Notes: generated by a model not told the origin, from the letters alone. Positions 9,712-18,838 are shown, counted from the first letter of the stretch. The stretch is 64,000 nt of DNA from Streptomyces sp. MMG1533 (GCF_001279775.1 NZ_LGDG01000223.1:1-64000), one strand, 5' to 3'. Numbers and translations: made by a program.

Positions 9712-10007
9712 CGGCCGGAACCGCTCGTTGGCAAGCCCTGACCCCGGCGGCGACGGTCGCCCGCCGACTCCCCCGCCGCGTTCGCGGTGCTCGACGCGGG
9801 CGGCGACAGCGGTGACGTGGGTCTGGTGGCCGCCTCCCGGACGCTGCCCCTGGTCGTGTTCTTGCTTCAATGACCCCAATTCGACCGGAAGCCGGGGCTG
9901 TTTCCTTGCCCAGACCTGTTGCGAGGCAGTGCACGAAGCGCGCCAACCCTCGTTCCTCAGCTGTGAACTCTGGGAACTCGACGGACCGTTGAAGCGTCGG
10001 TGTCTGA

Positions 10008-11948
10008 GTGACGACGCCTTCACTCAGCCCAGAACCACCAGTGTGGCCACACTGCGGGCACGGGGCTCAGCCTGTGACGGATCCCGTGGGCTGTCTCGGA
10101 ATCCACGTGCCTGGCCACGCGGCGTGCCTGGCTCACCTGGGCGAGGACGATCGCGCTGCTTACCTGGCGGCTTTGTCCCCCGGCGCCGACATCGACCACC
10201 GCGGCACTCCCTTCACCGGGCCGCTCTTCTACTCACTTCTTCGCGCCCTTCATGACCCCGCCACCGGACAACCCCACTTCGGCGCCGCCTGGTTCGACAG
10301 GGCGCACTTCTCCGGTGACGCCTGGTTCGCTCAGGCACAGTTCTCTGGCGTTGCGGGGTTCACGCACGCGCACTTCTCCGGCGACGCGGGGTTCGACCAC
10401 GCGCAGTTCTTGGATGCCGCGCGGTTCGAGGGAGCGCAGTTCTCCGGCATCGTGGGATTCACCCACGCGCAGTTCTCCGGCGACGCCCGATTCGACAGAG
10501 CGCAGTTCTGCGGCGATGCCCCGTTCTCACAGGCACTGTTCTCCAGCACCGCGGGGTTCGGTGGGGCTCAGTTCTTGGGCGACGCCCGATTCGACGGGGG
10601 GCAGTTCTCCGGTGATGCGTGGTTCACGCAAGCACAGTTTGCAGGTGCTTGGTTCGACAAGACGCAGTTCTCTGGTGAGACCTGGTTCATGCGGGCGCAG
10701 TTCTCTCGAACCGTGCGGTTCGTCAACGCCGAGTTCTCTGGCAACACTTGGTTCGATGGCGCTCAATTCGCCGGCATCACCCGGTTCACCGGGGCGAGGT
10801 TTGACGTGATGTCATGGTTCGGGCCCGTGGTGTGTGCGAAGGAAGTCGACCTCTCCGGTGTGCTGTTCAAGGTGCCGGTGACGCTGGAAATCGCGGCACG
10901 CGAGGTGCGTTGCCTGAGGACTCAATGGGAATCGACGGCGACACTGTTACTCCGGCATGCCAGAGCCGACCTCAGCCACACGGTCCTCTCCTTTCCCGTA
11001 GCGGTCGCTGCCCACCCCGCTCCATTTGTCAGTGGTGGCCGGGCTGTGGACGAGAGCCTGCTGGCAGACTGCGACAACAGGGTGCGGGTGGTCTCGGTGA
11101 GCGGCGCGGACGCTGCAAATCTGGTCCTGACCGACATCGACTTGAGCGATTGCATGTTCTCCGGGGCTTTCCACCTGGACCAGATCCGCCTGGAAGGACG
11201 CTGCATCTTCGCCCCCACGCCCACCGGCCTCCATCGCCGCCACGGAATATGGCGCGTCTGGTGGACGCGGCGGCGGACCCTGGCCGAAGAACACCACTGG
11301 CGCGCGCAGACCGCCGGCCAGCCCGCCTCGCACCATGGCGGGGGCGCGTCCTCCCGTCACTGGCGCACCGGGCCGCATCATCCCGACCCCGGCTTCACCC
11401 CCGACCCTGATGATGTGGCTGCGCTGTACCGCCAAATGCGCAAGGCCTTCGAGGACGGCAAGAACGAGCCCGGCGCGGCCGATTTCTACTACGGCGAGAT
11501 GGAGATGCGCCGCCACAACCGCACTGGTACGCCGTTTGGGGAGCGCGCCCTGCTCACTGCGTACTGGCTGCTGTCCGGCTACGGAATGCGTGCCTCGCGA
11601 GCCCTCGGCTGGCTTGCCCTCGCGATGATGACCACCATCCTGCTGATGATGGGCTTCGGTCTGCCGAACGAGTCCCCCAAGCAGGAAGCGACCGGCATCG
11701 TCCCACCCGGTGGCGGCAAGATAACGCTCCAGATCGACAAGGACGACCCGAAGAATCCGACGGGGAACCGGTTCACCGGTGAGCGGTTCGAGAAGGCGCT
11801 GAACGTCACCCTCAACTCGGTCGTGTTCCGTTCCAGCGGCCATGACCTCACTACCGCAGGCACGTACGTCGAGATGGCGTCACGCTTCTCGGAGCCGGTG
11901 CTGCTCGGTCTCGGGGCGCTCGCCATCCGGGGCCGGGTGAAGCGGTGA
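10008..11948 (+). CDS. pentapeptide-repeat protein with C-terminal membrane helices
   Basis: A 646-residue protein in three parts. Residues about 1-90 carry a Cys/His-containing segment seen at the head of similar Streptomyces proteins. Residues about 90-290 are a long run of pentapeptide repeats with F at every fifth position (AqFSGdAwF units), expected to form a right-handed quadrilateral beta-helix. The C-terminal part has a membrane helix (about 530-552) and a second hydrophobic segment near the end. The start is GTG at 10008 with a weak ribosome site. The role is unknown; membrane attachment argues against a simple DNA-mimic gyrase protector. Confidence 0.75.
   Translation: MTTPSLSPEPPVWPHCGHGAQPVTDPVGCLGIHVPGHAACLAHLGEDDRAAYLAALSPGADIDHRGTPFTGPLFYSLLRALHDPATGQPHFGAAWFDRAHFSGDAWFAQAQFSGVAGFTHAHFSGDAGFDHAQFLDAARFEGAQFSGIVGFTHAQFSGDARFDRAQFCGDAPFSQALFSSTAGFGGAQFLGDARFDGGQFSGDAWFTQAQFAGAWFDKTQFSGETWFMRAQFSRTVRFVNAEFSGNTWFDGAQFAGITRFTGARFDVMSWFGPVVCAKEVDLSGVLFKVPVTLEIAAREVRCLRTQWESTATLLLRHARADLSHTVLSFPVAVAAHPAPFVSGGRAVDESLLADCDNRVRVVSVSGADAANLVLTDIDLSDCMFSGAFHLDQIRLEGRCIFAPTPTGLHRRHGIWRVWWTRRRTLAEEHHWRAQTAGQPASHHGGGASSRHWRTGPHHPDPGFTPDPDDVAALYRQMRKAFEDGKNEPGAADFYYGEMEMRRHNRTGTPFGERALLTAYWLLSGYGMRASRALGWLALAMMTTILLMMGFGLPNESPKQEATGIVPPGGGKITLQIDKDDPKNPTGNRFTGERFEKALNVTLNSVVFRSSGHDLTTAGTYVEMASRFSEPVLLGLGALAIRGRVKR
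10270..10800 (+). repeat. 30-bp coding tandem repeats (pentapeptide array)
   Basis: About seventeen imperfect 30-bp units encode two pentapeptides each (F-x-x-A-x-F-S-G-x-A pattern). Their similarity at the DNA level (CAGTTCTC / GACGCC-TGGTTC blocks) suggests expansion by unequal recombination. Confidence 0.7.
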
Positions 11949-12126
11949 CGTGGCCGCCGCTGCCGGAAGGGAGGCGGAGGCGGCGTTCGGGCGGACGGAA
12001 ACGCTGTGGGGTGCGCGGCACTGGTCGTCGTGGTCACGGCTGCCGTGCTGTGCGTGCCGGACGTACGGAATCTGCGCGTACCGGCAAGCGGGCATCGTGC
12101 AGGGCGCGCCGGAGGCCGGCAACGGG

Positions 12127-12972
12127 TCAGCCGATGCCGAACGCCCCGTCGGGGGGCACGGGTGACGGTACGGCGTCCGCGTCCCGCACCGGCTGCGCTC
12201 CGCCGATGAACTCCCGCAGGGCGGGCCCGTGTTCGACCCGGGCCGGGAAGGCGTCGGAGGCGGTGAGCCGGGCCAGGACGGCCGTGTCGATCGGGTGGTG
12301 CGCGGCGACGAGCACCGCGTTGCCGAAGCGGCGCCCGCGCAGCACGGCCGGCTCGGCGATCAGCACCAGCTCCTTGAACACCGTGGCGAAGGTGGCGAGT
12401 TGGGAACGCAGGAAGGCAAAGGGCGCGCCGTCGGCGAGGTTGGCCAGGTAGACGCCCTCGCCGCGCAGCACCCGCGCGGCCTCCTGGGCGTAGGCGACGG
12501 ACGTCAGGTGCGCGGGCACCCTGGAGCCGCCGAAGACGTCGGCGACGAGGACGTCGGCGGATTCCGCAGGGGCTGATTCCAGCCAGGCGCGGGCATCGGC
12601 AGCGTGCAGCGCGATCCCCGCGTCCTCGTCCGGCGGAAGGTGCTCGACCACGAACTCCAGCAGAGCCCGGTCGGCCTCGACGACGTCCTGCCGCGAGCCC
12701 GGCCGGGTCACCGCCAGGTACCGGGGCAGGGTGAGAGCACCCCCGCCGAGGTGCAGGACGTCCAGCGGACGCCCTGCCTCCGAGGCGGTGTCCAGAACAT
12801 GCCCGAGTCGGCGCGCGTACTCGAACTCCAGATACTCCGGCTCGTCCAGATCGACGTACGACTGGGGCGCCCCGTCGACGGTCAGCAGCCACGCCCGCTC
12901 CCGGTCCACGTCGGGCATCAGCTTGGCGACCCCGTGATCGACGGTCCGGGTGACGGGTATGGGCTCGTTCAC
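12127..12972 (-). CDS. spermidine synthase-like methyltransferase-fold protein
   Basis: A 281-residue protein with the polyamine-synthase (SpeE-like) Rossmann fold. The nucleotide-binding loop is VLHLGGGALTLPRYLA, followed by an acidic residue in VVEADRALL, and DVLVADVFGGS occupies the place of the catalytic DxxD region. Streptomyces proteins of this type are annotated as spermidine synthase but usually lack a SpeD partner, and none is present here. Start GTG at 12972 gives MNEPIPVTRT, the first plausible coding residue. The exact substrate is uncertain. Confidence 0.75.
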   Translation of the reverse strand: MNEPIPVTRTVDHGVAKLMPDVDRERAWLLTVDGAPQSYVDLDEPEYLEFEYARRLGHVLDTASEAGRPLDVLHLGGGALTLPRYLAVTRPGSRQDVVEADRALLEFVVEHLPPDEDAGIALHAADARAWLESAPAESADVLVADVFGGSRVPAHLTSVAYAQEAARVLRGEGVYLANLADGAPFAFLRSQLATFATVFKELVLIAEPAVLRGRRFGNAVLVAAHHPIDTAVLARLTASDAFPARVEHGPALREFIGGAQPVRDADAVPSPVPPDGAFGIG

Positions 12973-12993
12973 CCCCTCATTGTGCCTGTGTGA

Positions 12994-13085
12994 AGCACCC
13001 CAAGGGGCGCGGGGCTGTGACCCCATGCGGCTCCGCCACGCGGGCGCGACCAGCCACAACGGCCCCACAGCCCCCCGGCCACGGC
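12994..13085. repeat. Streptomyces interspersed intergenic element
   Basis: The segment containing CCCCAAGGGGCGCGGGG and GCGCGACCAGCCACAACGG resembles the short GC-rich element found between many Streptomyces genes, often at 3' ends, able to form hairpins. It sits between tuf3 and the spermidine-synthase-like gene, both on the minus strand. Identification rests on remembered sequence similarity. Confidence 0.5.
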
Positions 13086-13093
13086 AACACTCC

Positions 13094-14263
13094 TCACACG
13101 ACGGCTGTCACGGTCCCGGCGCCGACGGTCCGACCGCCCTCACGGATGGCGAACCCGAGCCCCGGCTCGAGCGGCACCTCCCGCCCCAGCTCGACGGCCA
13201 TGGCAACCGTCTCACCGGGCCGCGCGACCGCCATCTCCCCGAGATCCACGGACCCGACCACATCCGCGGTACGGATGTAGAACTGCGGCCGATACCCGGT
13301 CACGACCGGCGTCGTACGACCGCCCTCCCGCGCCGAAAGGACGTACACCTGCGCCGTGAAACGCCTCCCTGGCACCACGCTCCCCGGCGCCGCGACCACC
13401 TGCCCCCGCCGCACCGCCTCCCGCGCAACACCCCGCAGCAGCAACGCCACGTTGTCCCCGGCCTGCGCCTCATCCATCGGCTTGCCGAAGGTCTCCACCC
13501 CCGTGACCACCGTCTCGACAAGAGCCCCGAGCACTTCGACCCGGTCCCCGACCCGCACAGTGCCCCGCTCGACGGCGCCCGTGACGACCGTCCCGCGGCC
13601 GGTGATCGTGAGCACGTTCTCCACGGGCATCAGGAACGGCGCGTCCAGATACCGCTCGGGCATCGGCACATACGTGTCCACCGCGTCGAGCAGCGCCTCG
13701 ATCGAGGCCGTCCATCGCGGGTCCCCCTCAAGAGCCTTCAGCCCCGAGACCCGTACGACCGGCACCGAGTCGCCGCCGTAGCCGTGCGCGGTGAGCAGGT
13801 CGCGCACCTCCAGCTCGACCAGGTCGATGAGTTCCTCGTCGCCCGCGTCGGCCTTGTTCAGGGCGACGACGACGTGATTGACGCCCACCTGCCGGGCGAG
13901 CAGCACGTGCTCGGCGGTCTGCGGCATGATCCCGTCCAGCGCGGAGACGACGAGGATGGCCCCGTCCAGCTGCGCGGCGCCGGTGACCATGTTCTTGACG
14001 TAGTCGGCGTGGCCGGGCATGTCCACGTGCGCGTAGTGCCGGGTGTCGGTCTCGTACTCGACGTGCGCGATGTTGATGGTGATACCCCGCGCCGCCTCCT
14101 CCGGCGCCCGGTCGATGCGGTCGAACGGCACGAACGTGCCGGAACCGCGCTCGGCGAGCACCTTGGTGATGGCGGCCGTCAGGGTGGTCTTGCCGTGGTC
14201 GACGTGACCCATGGTGCCGATGTTGAGATGCGGTTTGGTGCGGACGTATGCCGTCTTGGACAT
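13094..14263 (-). CDS. tuf3: elongation factor Tu, divergent tuf3 type
   Basis: A 389-residue GTPase delivering aminoacyl-tRNA to the ribosome. G1 is GHVDHGKT (19-26); a DMPGH motif and NKAD complete the GTP site; domains II and III follow. The sequence departs widely from the housekeeping actinobacterial EF-Tu: it has a short [18 protein letters not shown] region, an [27 protein letters not shown] stretch broken by changes, and lacks the str-operon neighbours. This matches the accessory EF-Tu3 of streptomycetes, a diverged paralogue reported to respond to nutritional stress. It is monocistronic; GAGGTATCGCC precedes the ATG. Confidence 0.9.
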   Translation of the reverse strand: MSKTAYVRTKPHLNIGTMGHVDHGKTTLTAAITKVLAERGSGTFVPFDRIDRAPEEAARGITINIAHVEYETDTRHYAHVDMPGHADYVKNMVTGAAQLDGAILVVSALDGIMPQTAEHVLLARQVGVNHVVVALNKADAGDEELIDLVELEVRDLLTAHGYGGDSVPVVRVSGLKALEGDPRWTASIEALLDAVDTYVPMPERYLDAPFLMPVENVLTITGRGTVVTGAVERGTVRVGDRVEVLGALVETVVTGVETFGKPMDEAQAGDNVALLLRGVAREAVRRGQVVAAPGSVVPGRRFTAQVYVLSAREGGRTTPVVTGYRPQFYIRTADVVGSVDLGEMAVARPGETVAMAVELGREVPLEPGLGFAIREGGRTVGAGTVTAVV

Positions 14264-14592
14264 GGCGATACCTCGAAGCCTCTTCGTAGGCAGATCTCTT
14301 CGCAGGAGATGGGGACCCCGAGGACTCGCCGACCCTCCCCCTGCGGGGTCCGCCGGACGATCCGGAGAGGGTCAGCTTCGGGCGCCGTCGGCAGCGGCCG
14401 GGAAGAAGAAGGGAACGGCAGCCTTCGGCGCATCCGCGACTGCGGATGCTGCGAGGAGGAAGGCGTACCGGAACATGACGCAGATCATTGCCGACGCGTT
14501 GTCCCACGTCGAATGGTTTTTCGCGGCGCCGGACCGCACAACGGACAGGATCCATACGCCGATCACACATGTCCGTCGGTTACCGTCACTGG
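14264..14592. other. tuf3 upstream region, no gene seen
   Basis: 329 bp between divergent tuf3 (minus) and the VTT protein gene (plus). It holds a small inverted repeat around 14291-14310 (GATCTCTTCGCAGGAGAT) in the tuf3 leader. A stretch of lower GC near 14,505-14,525 probably carries promoter elements. No reading frame with coding character was seen. Confidence 0.5.
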
Positions 14593-15387
14593 ATGCTCGA
14601 TGCCACCACCCGCTCTGGGGGCACCGCCACGGCCACTCCCCGGGCCGCCGCCACGGAGCTCGCCGTCGCCGTCCCCGCTCCGGAGCTCGCCGTACCCGCT
14701 CCGGTGGGCCTCGCCGCGCGCTGCACGAGAGTGTTGCTCTCTCCCTGGTCGCGCCTGTCCCTGCTCATCGCCCTGCTCGCGGGCGCCGCCTCGGCCGTAC
14801 TGCTCTTCGAACCGCAGAGACTGATGGCGGACGGGTGGCCGCCGCAGCTCGGCGGAGCCGCGGCGGCGCTGGTGTTCGCGGTGGCCTACGGGCTGTGCAC
14901 GGTCGCCTTCGTACCGCGCCCGCTGCTGAACCTCGGGGCGGGCGCGCTCTTCGGCTCCCAACTCGGCGTCGGTTCGGCGATCGTGGGCACGGTGCTCGGC
15001 GCCGGACTCGCCTTCGGCCTCGGCCGGATCCTCGGGCAGGATGCGCTGCGCCCGCTGCTGCGCGGCCGGTGGCTGAAGGCCGCGGACGGTCAGCTCAGCC
15101 GGCACGGCTTCCGTTCGATGCTGGCGGCGAGGCTGTTCCCCGGGGTGCCGTTCTGGGCCGCGAACTACTGCGCGGCCGTCTCCCGCATGGGCTACGTCCC
15201 GTTCCTCGTGGCGACGGCCCTCGGCTCGATCCCGAACACCGCCGCGTACGTCGTCGCGGGCGCCCGAGCCTCCGCGCCGACCTCGCCGGCCTTTCTGATC
15301 GCGATGGCGGCCATCGCGCTGCCGGCGCTGGTGGGCGCGGTGCTGGCCTGGCGCAAGCGCCACCACCTGCGCGGCCGACAGCCCTGA
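14593..15387 (+). CDS. VTT/DedA-like (SNARE-associated Golgi) membrane protein
   Basis: A 264-residue protein with about five hydrophobic segments and the VTT-domain motifs: a GALFG re-entrant segment (near 118), GAxLGAGLAFGLGR, and RLFPGVPFWAANYCAAV with the conserved F/Y-P-G-x-P-F. Family members act as lipid flippases or in membrane homeostasis. Start was placed at ATG 14593; in-frame ATGs upstream precede Arg-rich non-hydrophobic sequence. It follows tuf3 divergently and is not in an operon. Confidence 0.8.
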   Translation: MLDATTRSGGTATATPRAAATELAVAVPAPELAVPAPVGLAARCTRVLLSPWSRLSLLIALLAGAASAVLLFEPQRLMADGWPPQLGGAAAALVFAVAYGLCTVAFVPRPLLNLGAGALFGSQLGVGSAIVGTVLGAGLAFGLGRILGQDALRPLLRGRWLKAADGQLSRHGFRSMLAARLFPGVPFWAANYCAAVSRMGYVPFLVATALGSIPNTAAYVVAGARASAPTSPAFLIAMAAIALPALVGAVLAWRKRHHLRGRQP

Positions 15388-15409
15388 CTCACACGCTTGC
15401 CGAGCGCCC

Positions 15410-16579
15410 TCACACGCTTTCGAGAATCATCGCGTTGGCGAGTCCGCCCGCTTCGCACATCGTCTGCAGGGCGTAGCGGGCGCCGCGCTCGCGCATCGCG
15501 TGCACGAGGGTGGTCGTCAGCCGGGTGCCGCTCGCGCCGAGCGGGTGCCCGAGAGCGATCGCGCCTCCGTGCACGTTGACCTTGGCGAGGTCGGCGCCCG
15601 TCTCCTGCTGCCAGGCCAGGACCACGCTGGAGAACGCCTCGTTGACCTCGAACAGGTCGATGTCGTCGAGGGACAGCTGCGCCCTGCGCAACACCTTCTC
15701 CGTCGCCGGTATGACGCCGGTGAGCATCAGGACGGGGTCGGAGCCGGTGACGGCGAAGCTGTGCAGCCGGGCGAGCGGGCGCAGGCCGAGGCGGGCCGCG
15801 GTCTCGCCGGACATGATGAGAACGGCGGACGCCCCGTCGTTGACCGGGCTGGCGTTGCCCGCGGTGACGTTCCACTCGATCTGCGGGAAGCGCTCGGCGA
15901 AGGCCGGGTCGTGGTAGGCGGGCTTCAGGCCGGCCAGGATCTCGGTGGTGCTGCCCGGCCGTACGCACTCGTCGCGTGAGACGCCCTCCAGGGGCGCGAC
16001 CTCGGCGTCGAACAGGCCCGCTTCCCAGGCCGTGGCGGCCTTGTGGTGCGAGGAGACCGCGAAGGCGTCCATCTGCTCACGCGTGATCGACCACTTGGCG
16101 GCGATCAGTTCGGCGCTGATGCCCTGCGGGACGAGGCCCTCCTGGTAGCGCTCGGCGACTCCGGGGCCGAAGGGGTCCTTGCCGGCCGGCACGTTGGACC
16201 ACATCGGGACCCGGCTCATCGACTCGACACCGCAGGCGACGACGATGTCGTACGCGCCGGAGATGACGCCCTGCGCGGCGAAGTGCACGGCCTGCTGGGA
16301 GGAGCCGCACTGGCGGTCGACGGTGGTCGCGGGGACGGTCTCCGGGAAGCCCGCCGACAGGACGGCGTAGCGGGTGGTGTTCATGGCCTGCTCGCCGACC
16401 TGGTCGACGGTGCCGCCGATGACGTCGTCGACCAGCGCCGGGTCGACGCCGGAGCGCTCGACGAGGGTGCGCAGGGTGTGGGCGAGGAGTTCGACGGGGT
16501 GCACGTGCGCGAGGGCGCCGTTCGGCTTGCCCTTGCCCACGGGAGTGCGTACGGCTTCGACGATGACTGCGTCGCGCAT
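15410..16579 (-). CDS. acetyl-CoA C-acyltransferase (thiolase)
   Basis: A 389-residue thiolase II-type enzyme for acyl-CoA cleavage or acetoacetyl-CoA formation. All family signatures are visible: nucleophilic Cys in RQCGSSQQA (about residue 89), GVESMSRVPMW, NVHGGAIALGHPLGASG with the catalytic His, and the closing CEAGGLANAMI with the second catalytic Cys. It diverges from an HxlR regulator across a 140-bp region with two matching palindromes. The physiological substrate (fatty acid, steroid or polyketide precursor) cannot be read from sequence. Confidence 0.92.
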   Translation of the reverse strand: MRDAVIVEAVRTPVGKGKPNGALAHVHPVELLAHTLRTLVERSGVDPALVDDVIGGTVDQVGEQAMNTTRYAVLSAGFPETVPATTVDRQCGSSQQAVHFAAQGVISGAYDIVVACGVESMSRVPMWSNVPAGKDPFGPGVAERYQEGLVPQGISAELIAAKWSITREQMDAFAVSSHHKAATAWEAGLFDAEVAPLEGVSRDECVRPGSTTEILAGLKPAYHDPAFAERFPQIEWNVTAGNASPVNDGASAVLIMSGETAARLGLRPLARLHSFAVTGSDPVLMLTGVIPATEKVLRRAQLSLDDIDLFEVNEAFSSVVLAWQQETGADLAKVNVHGGAIALGHPLGASGTRLTTTLVHAMRERGARYALQTMCEAGGLANAMILESV

Positions 16580-16648
16580 GGTGCGGCCTCCACGGTGACT
16601 GCCGGCGACTACCGGCGAGTAGGAAATCCGAACTCACCATAGCCCTGG

Positions 16649-16701
16649 GGGTTGGAAATTCAAACCCTCTTTCGGTCAGGCAGGGTTGGACGATCAAACC
16701 C
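16649..16701. promoter_or_regulatory. paired 19-bp operators for the HxlR regulator
   Basis: GGGTTGGA-aat-TCAAACCC-type imperfect palindromes lie at 16649-16667 and 16683-16701. Centres are 34 bp apart, between the divergent thiolase and hxlR genes. The second overlaps a TTGGAC box (16686-16691) that could be the hxlR -35. Binding by the HxlR protein is inferred from position and symmetry. Confidence 0.65.
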
Positions 16702-16719
16702 TCCCCTAGACTGAGCAGC

Positions 16720-17190
16720 ATGGCCGCCACCAAGGACCCGCGCCCCTGCTCCATCGCCGACACCCTCGCACTCGTCGGCGAGAAGTACTCCCTGCTGGTC
16801 CTGCGCGAGGCGTGCCTCGGCAACGGCCGCTTCGACCAGCTGGTGCGCAACATCGGCGCCCCCCGCGACATCCTCGCCACCCGGCTGCGCCGGCTCGTGG
16901 ACGCCGGGATCCTCACGAAGAAGGCGTACAGCGAGCGGCCGCAGCGCTTCGAGTACCGGCCGACGCAGGCCGGACTCGAACTGGAGCCGGTCCTCATGAC
17001 CCTGATGGCGTGGGGCGACCGCCATCTGCACAAGGACGACGACCGCCCGATGGCGGTCGAGCACTCCTGCGGCAACGACCTCGACCCGGTCGTCACCTGC
17101 CGGGCCTGCGGCGACACGGTCCGGCACGAGGACCTGAAGGCCCACCCCCAGGCCGCGGGCTGGACAGTGGCGGGGCCGACGGCCGCCTAG
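16720..17190 (+). CDS. HxlR-family transcriptional regulator
   Basis: A 156-residue winged-helix regulator. The HxlR core lies at residues 7-105 (CSIADTLALVGEKYSLLVLRE ... RLRRLVDAGILTKKAY ... YRPTQAGLEL). It has an unusual C-terminal extension (about 110-156) with CRACGDTVRHEDL, a CxxC element able to bind a metal or react as a redox switch. It is transcribed divergently from the thiolase gene and probably represses it through the two operators between them. The start codon lies close to a TAGACT -10-like box, so the transcript may have a very short leader. Confidence 0.88.
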   Translation: MAATKDPRPCSIADTLALVGEKYSLLVLREACLGNGRFDQLVRNIGAPRDILATRLRRLVDAGILTKKAYSERPQRFEYRPTQAGLELEPVLMTLMAWGDRHLHKDDDRPMAVEHSCGNDLDPVVTCRACGDTVRHEDLKAHPQAAGWTVAGPTAA

Positions 17191-17335
17191 CCCCGCGCCA
17201 CCGCTTCGAAACCCCTGTGCAGGGCCCGTCACTTCAGGACGCTACGCTGCCCCTCGACACACCTGATCACCGCACCCGGCGGCTCGGTGTGCCCGTCGCT
17301 CCTCACCACGATCAGCGCTTGGACTCCGTAACTTC

Positions 17336-18211
17336 ATGTCTTGGTTTGAATCCCTCATCCTCGGACTCGTCCAGGGGCTGACCGAGTTCCTCCCCGTCTC
17401 CTCCAGCGCGCACCTGCGTCTGACGGCGGCCTTCTCGGGCTGGGAGGACCCGGGCGCGGCCTTCACGGCGATCACTCAGATCGGCACCGAAGCGGCCGTC
17501 CTGATCTACTTCCGCAAGGACATCGGGCGGATCATCTCGGCCTGGACGCGTTCGCTCGCGAACAAGGAGATGCGCAGCGACCACGACGCACAGATGGGCT
17601 GGCTGGTCATCGTCGGCTCGATCCCGATCGGTGTGCTCGGCGTGACACTCAAGGACCAGATCGAGGGGCCGTTCCGCGATCTGCGGATCACCGCGACGAT
17701 GCTGATCGTCGTCGGCGTGATCATCGGCATCGCCGACCGGCTGGCCGCACGCGACGAGAGCGGCGGCCGGCACCGCGCGGCCAAGCAGCGCAAGACCCTC
17801 GAGGACCTGAGCGTCAAGGACGGCCTGATCTACGGCCTCTGCCAGGCCTGCGCCCTCATCCCGGGCGTCTCCCGCTCCGGCGCCACCATCAGCGGCGGCC
17901 TCTTCATGGGCTACCAGCGCGAGTCGGCGGCCCGCTACTCCTTCCTCCTGGCCATCCCCGCGGTACTCGCCTCCGGCCTGTTCGAACTCAAGGACGCGAT
18001 GGAGAGCGACCATGTCTCCTGGGGGCCGACGATCTTCGCGACGGTGATCGCCTTCGCGGTCGGATATGCCGTCATCGCCTGGTTCATGAAGTTCATCTCG
18101 ACCAAGAGCTTCATGCCGTTCGTGTACTACCGCATCGCCCTCGGTGTACTGGTGATTGTGCTGGTCAGTGTGGGTGCGTTGAGTCCTCACGCGGCCGAAT
18201 CGACGGGGTGA
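17336..18211 (+). CDS. uppP: undecaprenyl-diphosphatase
   Basis: A 291-residue polytopic membrane phosphatase of the BacA/UppP family that recycles undecaprenyl pyrophosphate for cell-wall synthesis. Conserved motifs: LVQGLTEFLPVSSSAHL (residues 12-28), with the catalytic Glu and the SxSSAH segment, and PGVSRSGATISGGL (about 178-191). Eight or so membrane segments span the length and the C-terminus is complete. This is the last clearly chromosomal gene before the prophage; the element seems inserted just downstream without cutting it. Confidence 0.95.
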   Translation: MSWFESLILGLVQGLTEFLPVSSSAHLRLTAAFSGWEDPGAAFTAITQIGTEAAVLIYFRKDIGRIISAWTRSLANKEMRSDHDAQMGWLVIVGSIPIGVLGVTLKDQIEGPFRDLRITATMLIVVGVIIGIADRLAARDESGGRHRAAKQRKTLEDLSVKDGLIYGLCQACALIPGVSRSGATISGGLFMGYQRESAARYSFLLAIPAVLASGLFELKDAMESDHVSWGPTIFATVIAFAVGYAVIAWFMKFISTKSFMPFVYYRIALGVLVIVLVSVGALSPHAAESTG

Positions 18212-18351
18212 GGCGGGCTCCAAGCGCGCGTTTGTGAGTGCCTAATTGCGTGCCTTGTTGCGTAGTTACTTGCAGGAACGCGTCGCCAATTGCAGCGAAT
18301 TGCAGCCCGATTCTCCCACCGTTCTCCCAGGGGGAGGGTAGAGAATCGAAC

Positions 18352-18405
18352 ACCGCCCTCCGGACCGCCCACTTGGGAGGTGGGCCTGGCGATCCGGAGG
18401 GCGGT
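18352..18405. terminator. large stem-loop
   Basis: A perfect 12-bp stem (ACCGCCCTCCGG, 18352-18363, with 18394-18405) encloses a 30-base loop that can itself pair (CCCAC/GTGGG). It is followed by TTTC on the plus strand. It may end uppP transcription or insulate the prophage. Confidence 0.6.
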
Positions 18406-18613
18406 TTCATCGCCCGCGGCTGAGCGTCGCCGCGGGCCGTTCAAGGGCGGGCACCACCGAGTGGGTAGCTCGTGCCGGATGGCTGCCGGTCCCCGCGCCT
18501 CAGGCCCTGCCTTCGGGCTGGCTGGACTGCCTCCTCTCGATGTGGCTGGAACTCCCCGATGCCCTTGATCCCCGGCGGGAAGCACTCGGTCGATCCCGTT
18601 CACTCGAAGGTGT

Positions 18614-18625
18614 GAACACATGTTC
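18614..18625. promoter_or_regulatory. SOS-box-like LexA site
   Basis: GAACACATGTTC fits the actinobacterial LexA consensus GAAC-N4-GTTC exactly. It lies in the gene-free junction 214 bp before the GntR gene. Together with the weaker site at 22835 it suggests DNA-damage control of the prophage left arm. Confidence 0.55.
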
Positions 18626-18767
18626 TAGTCCAGCGCAGCACTTCCGGCTCTGCGGCACTGCTCCCGTCGCAGAGCTTGGGGTGGGCCACTCGACGGCCGC
18701 GGCCACCTGAATGCCGCGGGCGCCGAATCCTCTGTTCAGTTGCTGGCGACGCCAGCTGGGGACTGGG

Positions 18768-18781
18768 CTGGATATATCCAG
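18768..18781 (+). promoter_or_regulatory. perfect palindrome upstream of GntR gene
   Basis: CTGGATATATCCAG is a perfect 14-bp palindrome centred 65 bp before the GntR start. GntR-family dimers bind short palindromes, so autoregulation by the product of 18839-19462 is likely. The TATA centre may also form part of a -10 region. Confidence 0.55.
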
Positions 18782-18838
18782 TCTCTCAGCCGCCTCATAG
18801 CGTCGGACTCCACGTCATGATCGTCGGCAGGGGTTTCG

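Larger units (their letters stand above)
18212..18838. other. gene-free junction region, likely contains attL
   Basis: 627 bp between uppP and the first phage gene. The part at 18,230-18,310 is unusually AT-rich for this genome and contains two ATTGCAGCGAATTGCAG-like repeats around 18,288-18,306. Then come a large hairpin, an SOS-box-like site and a perfect palindrome (listed separately). No convincing gene is present. The attachment core cannot be fixed without the right end. Confidence 0.5.

Noticed and set aside
10270..10800. CRISPR array
   Set aside because: The regular 30-bp spacing lies inside an open frame encoding pentapeptides, with no unique spacers and no cas genes nearby.
18318..18365. 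possible tRNA fragment (GAATCGAACAC near 18342-18352) as attL
   Set aside because: Read on the minus strand the loop would be TTCGATT, but the flanking bases do not pair into a five-base T stem and no acceptor or anticodon stem can be drawn.
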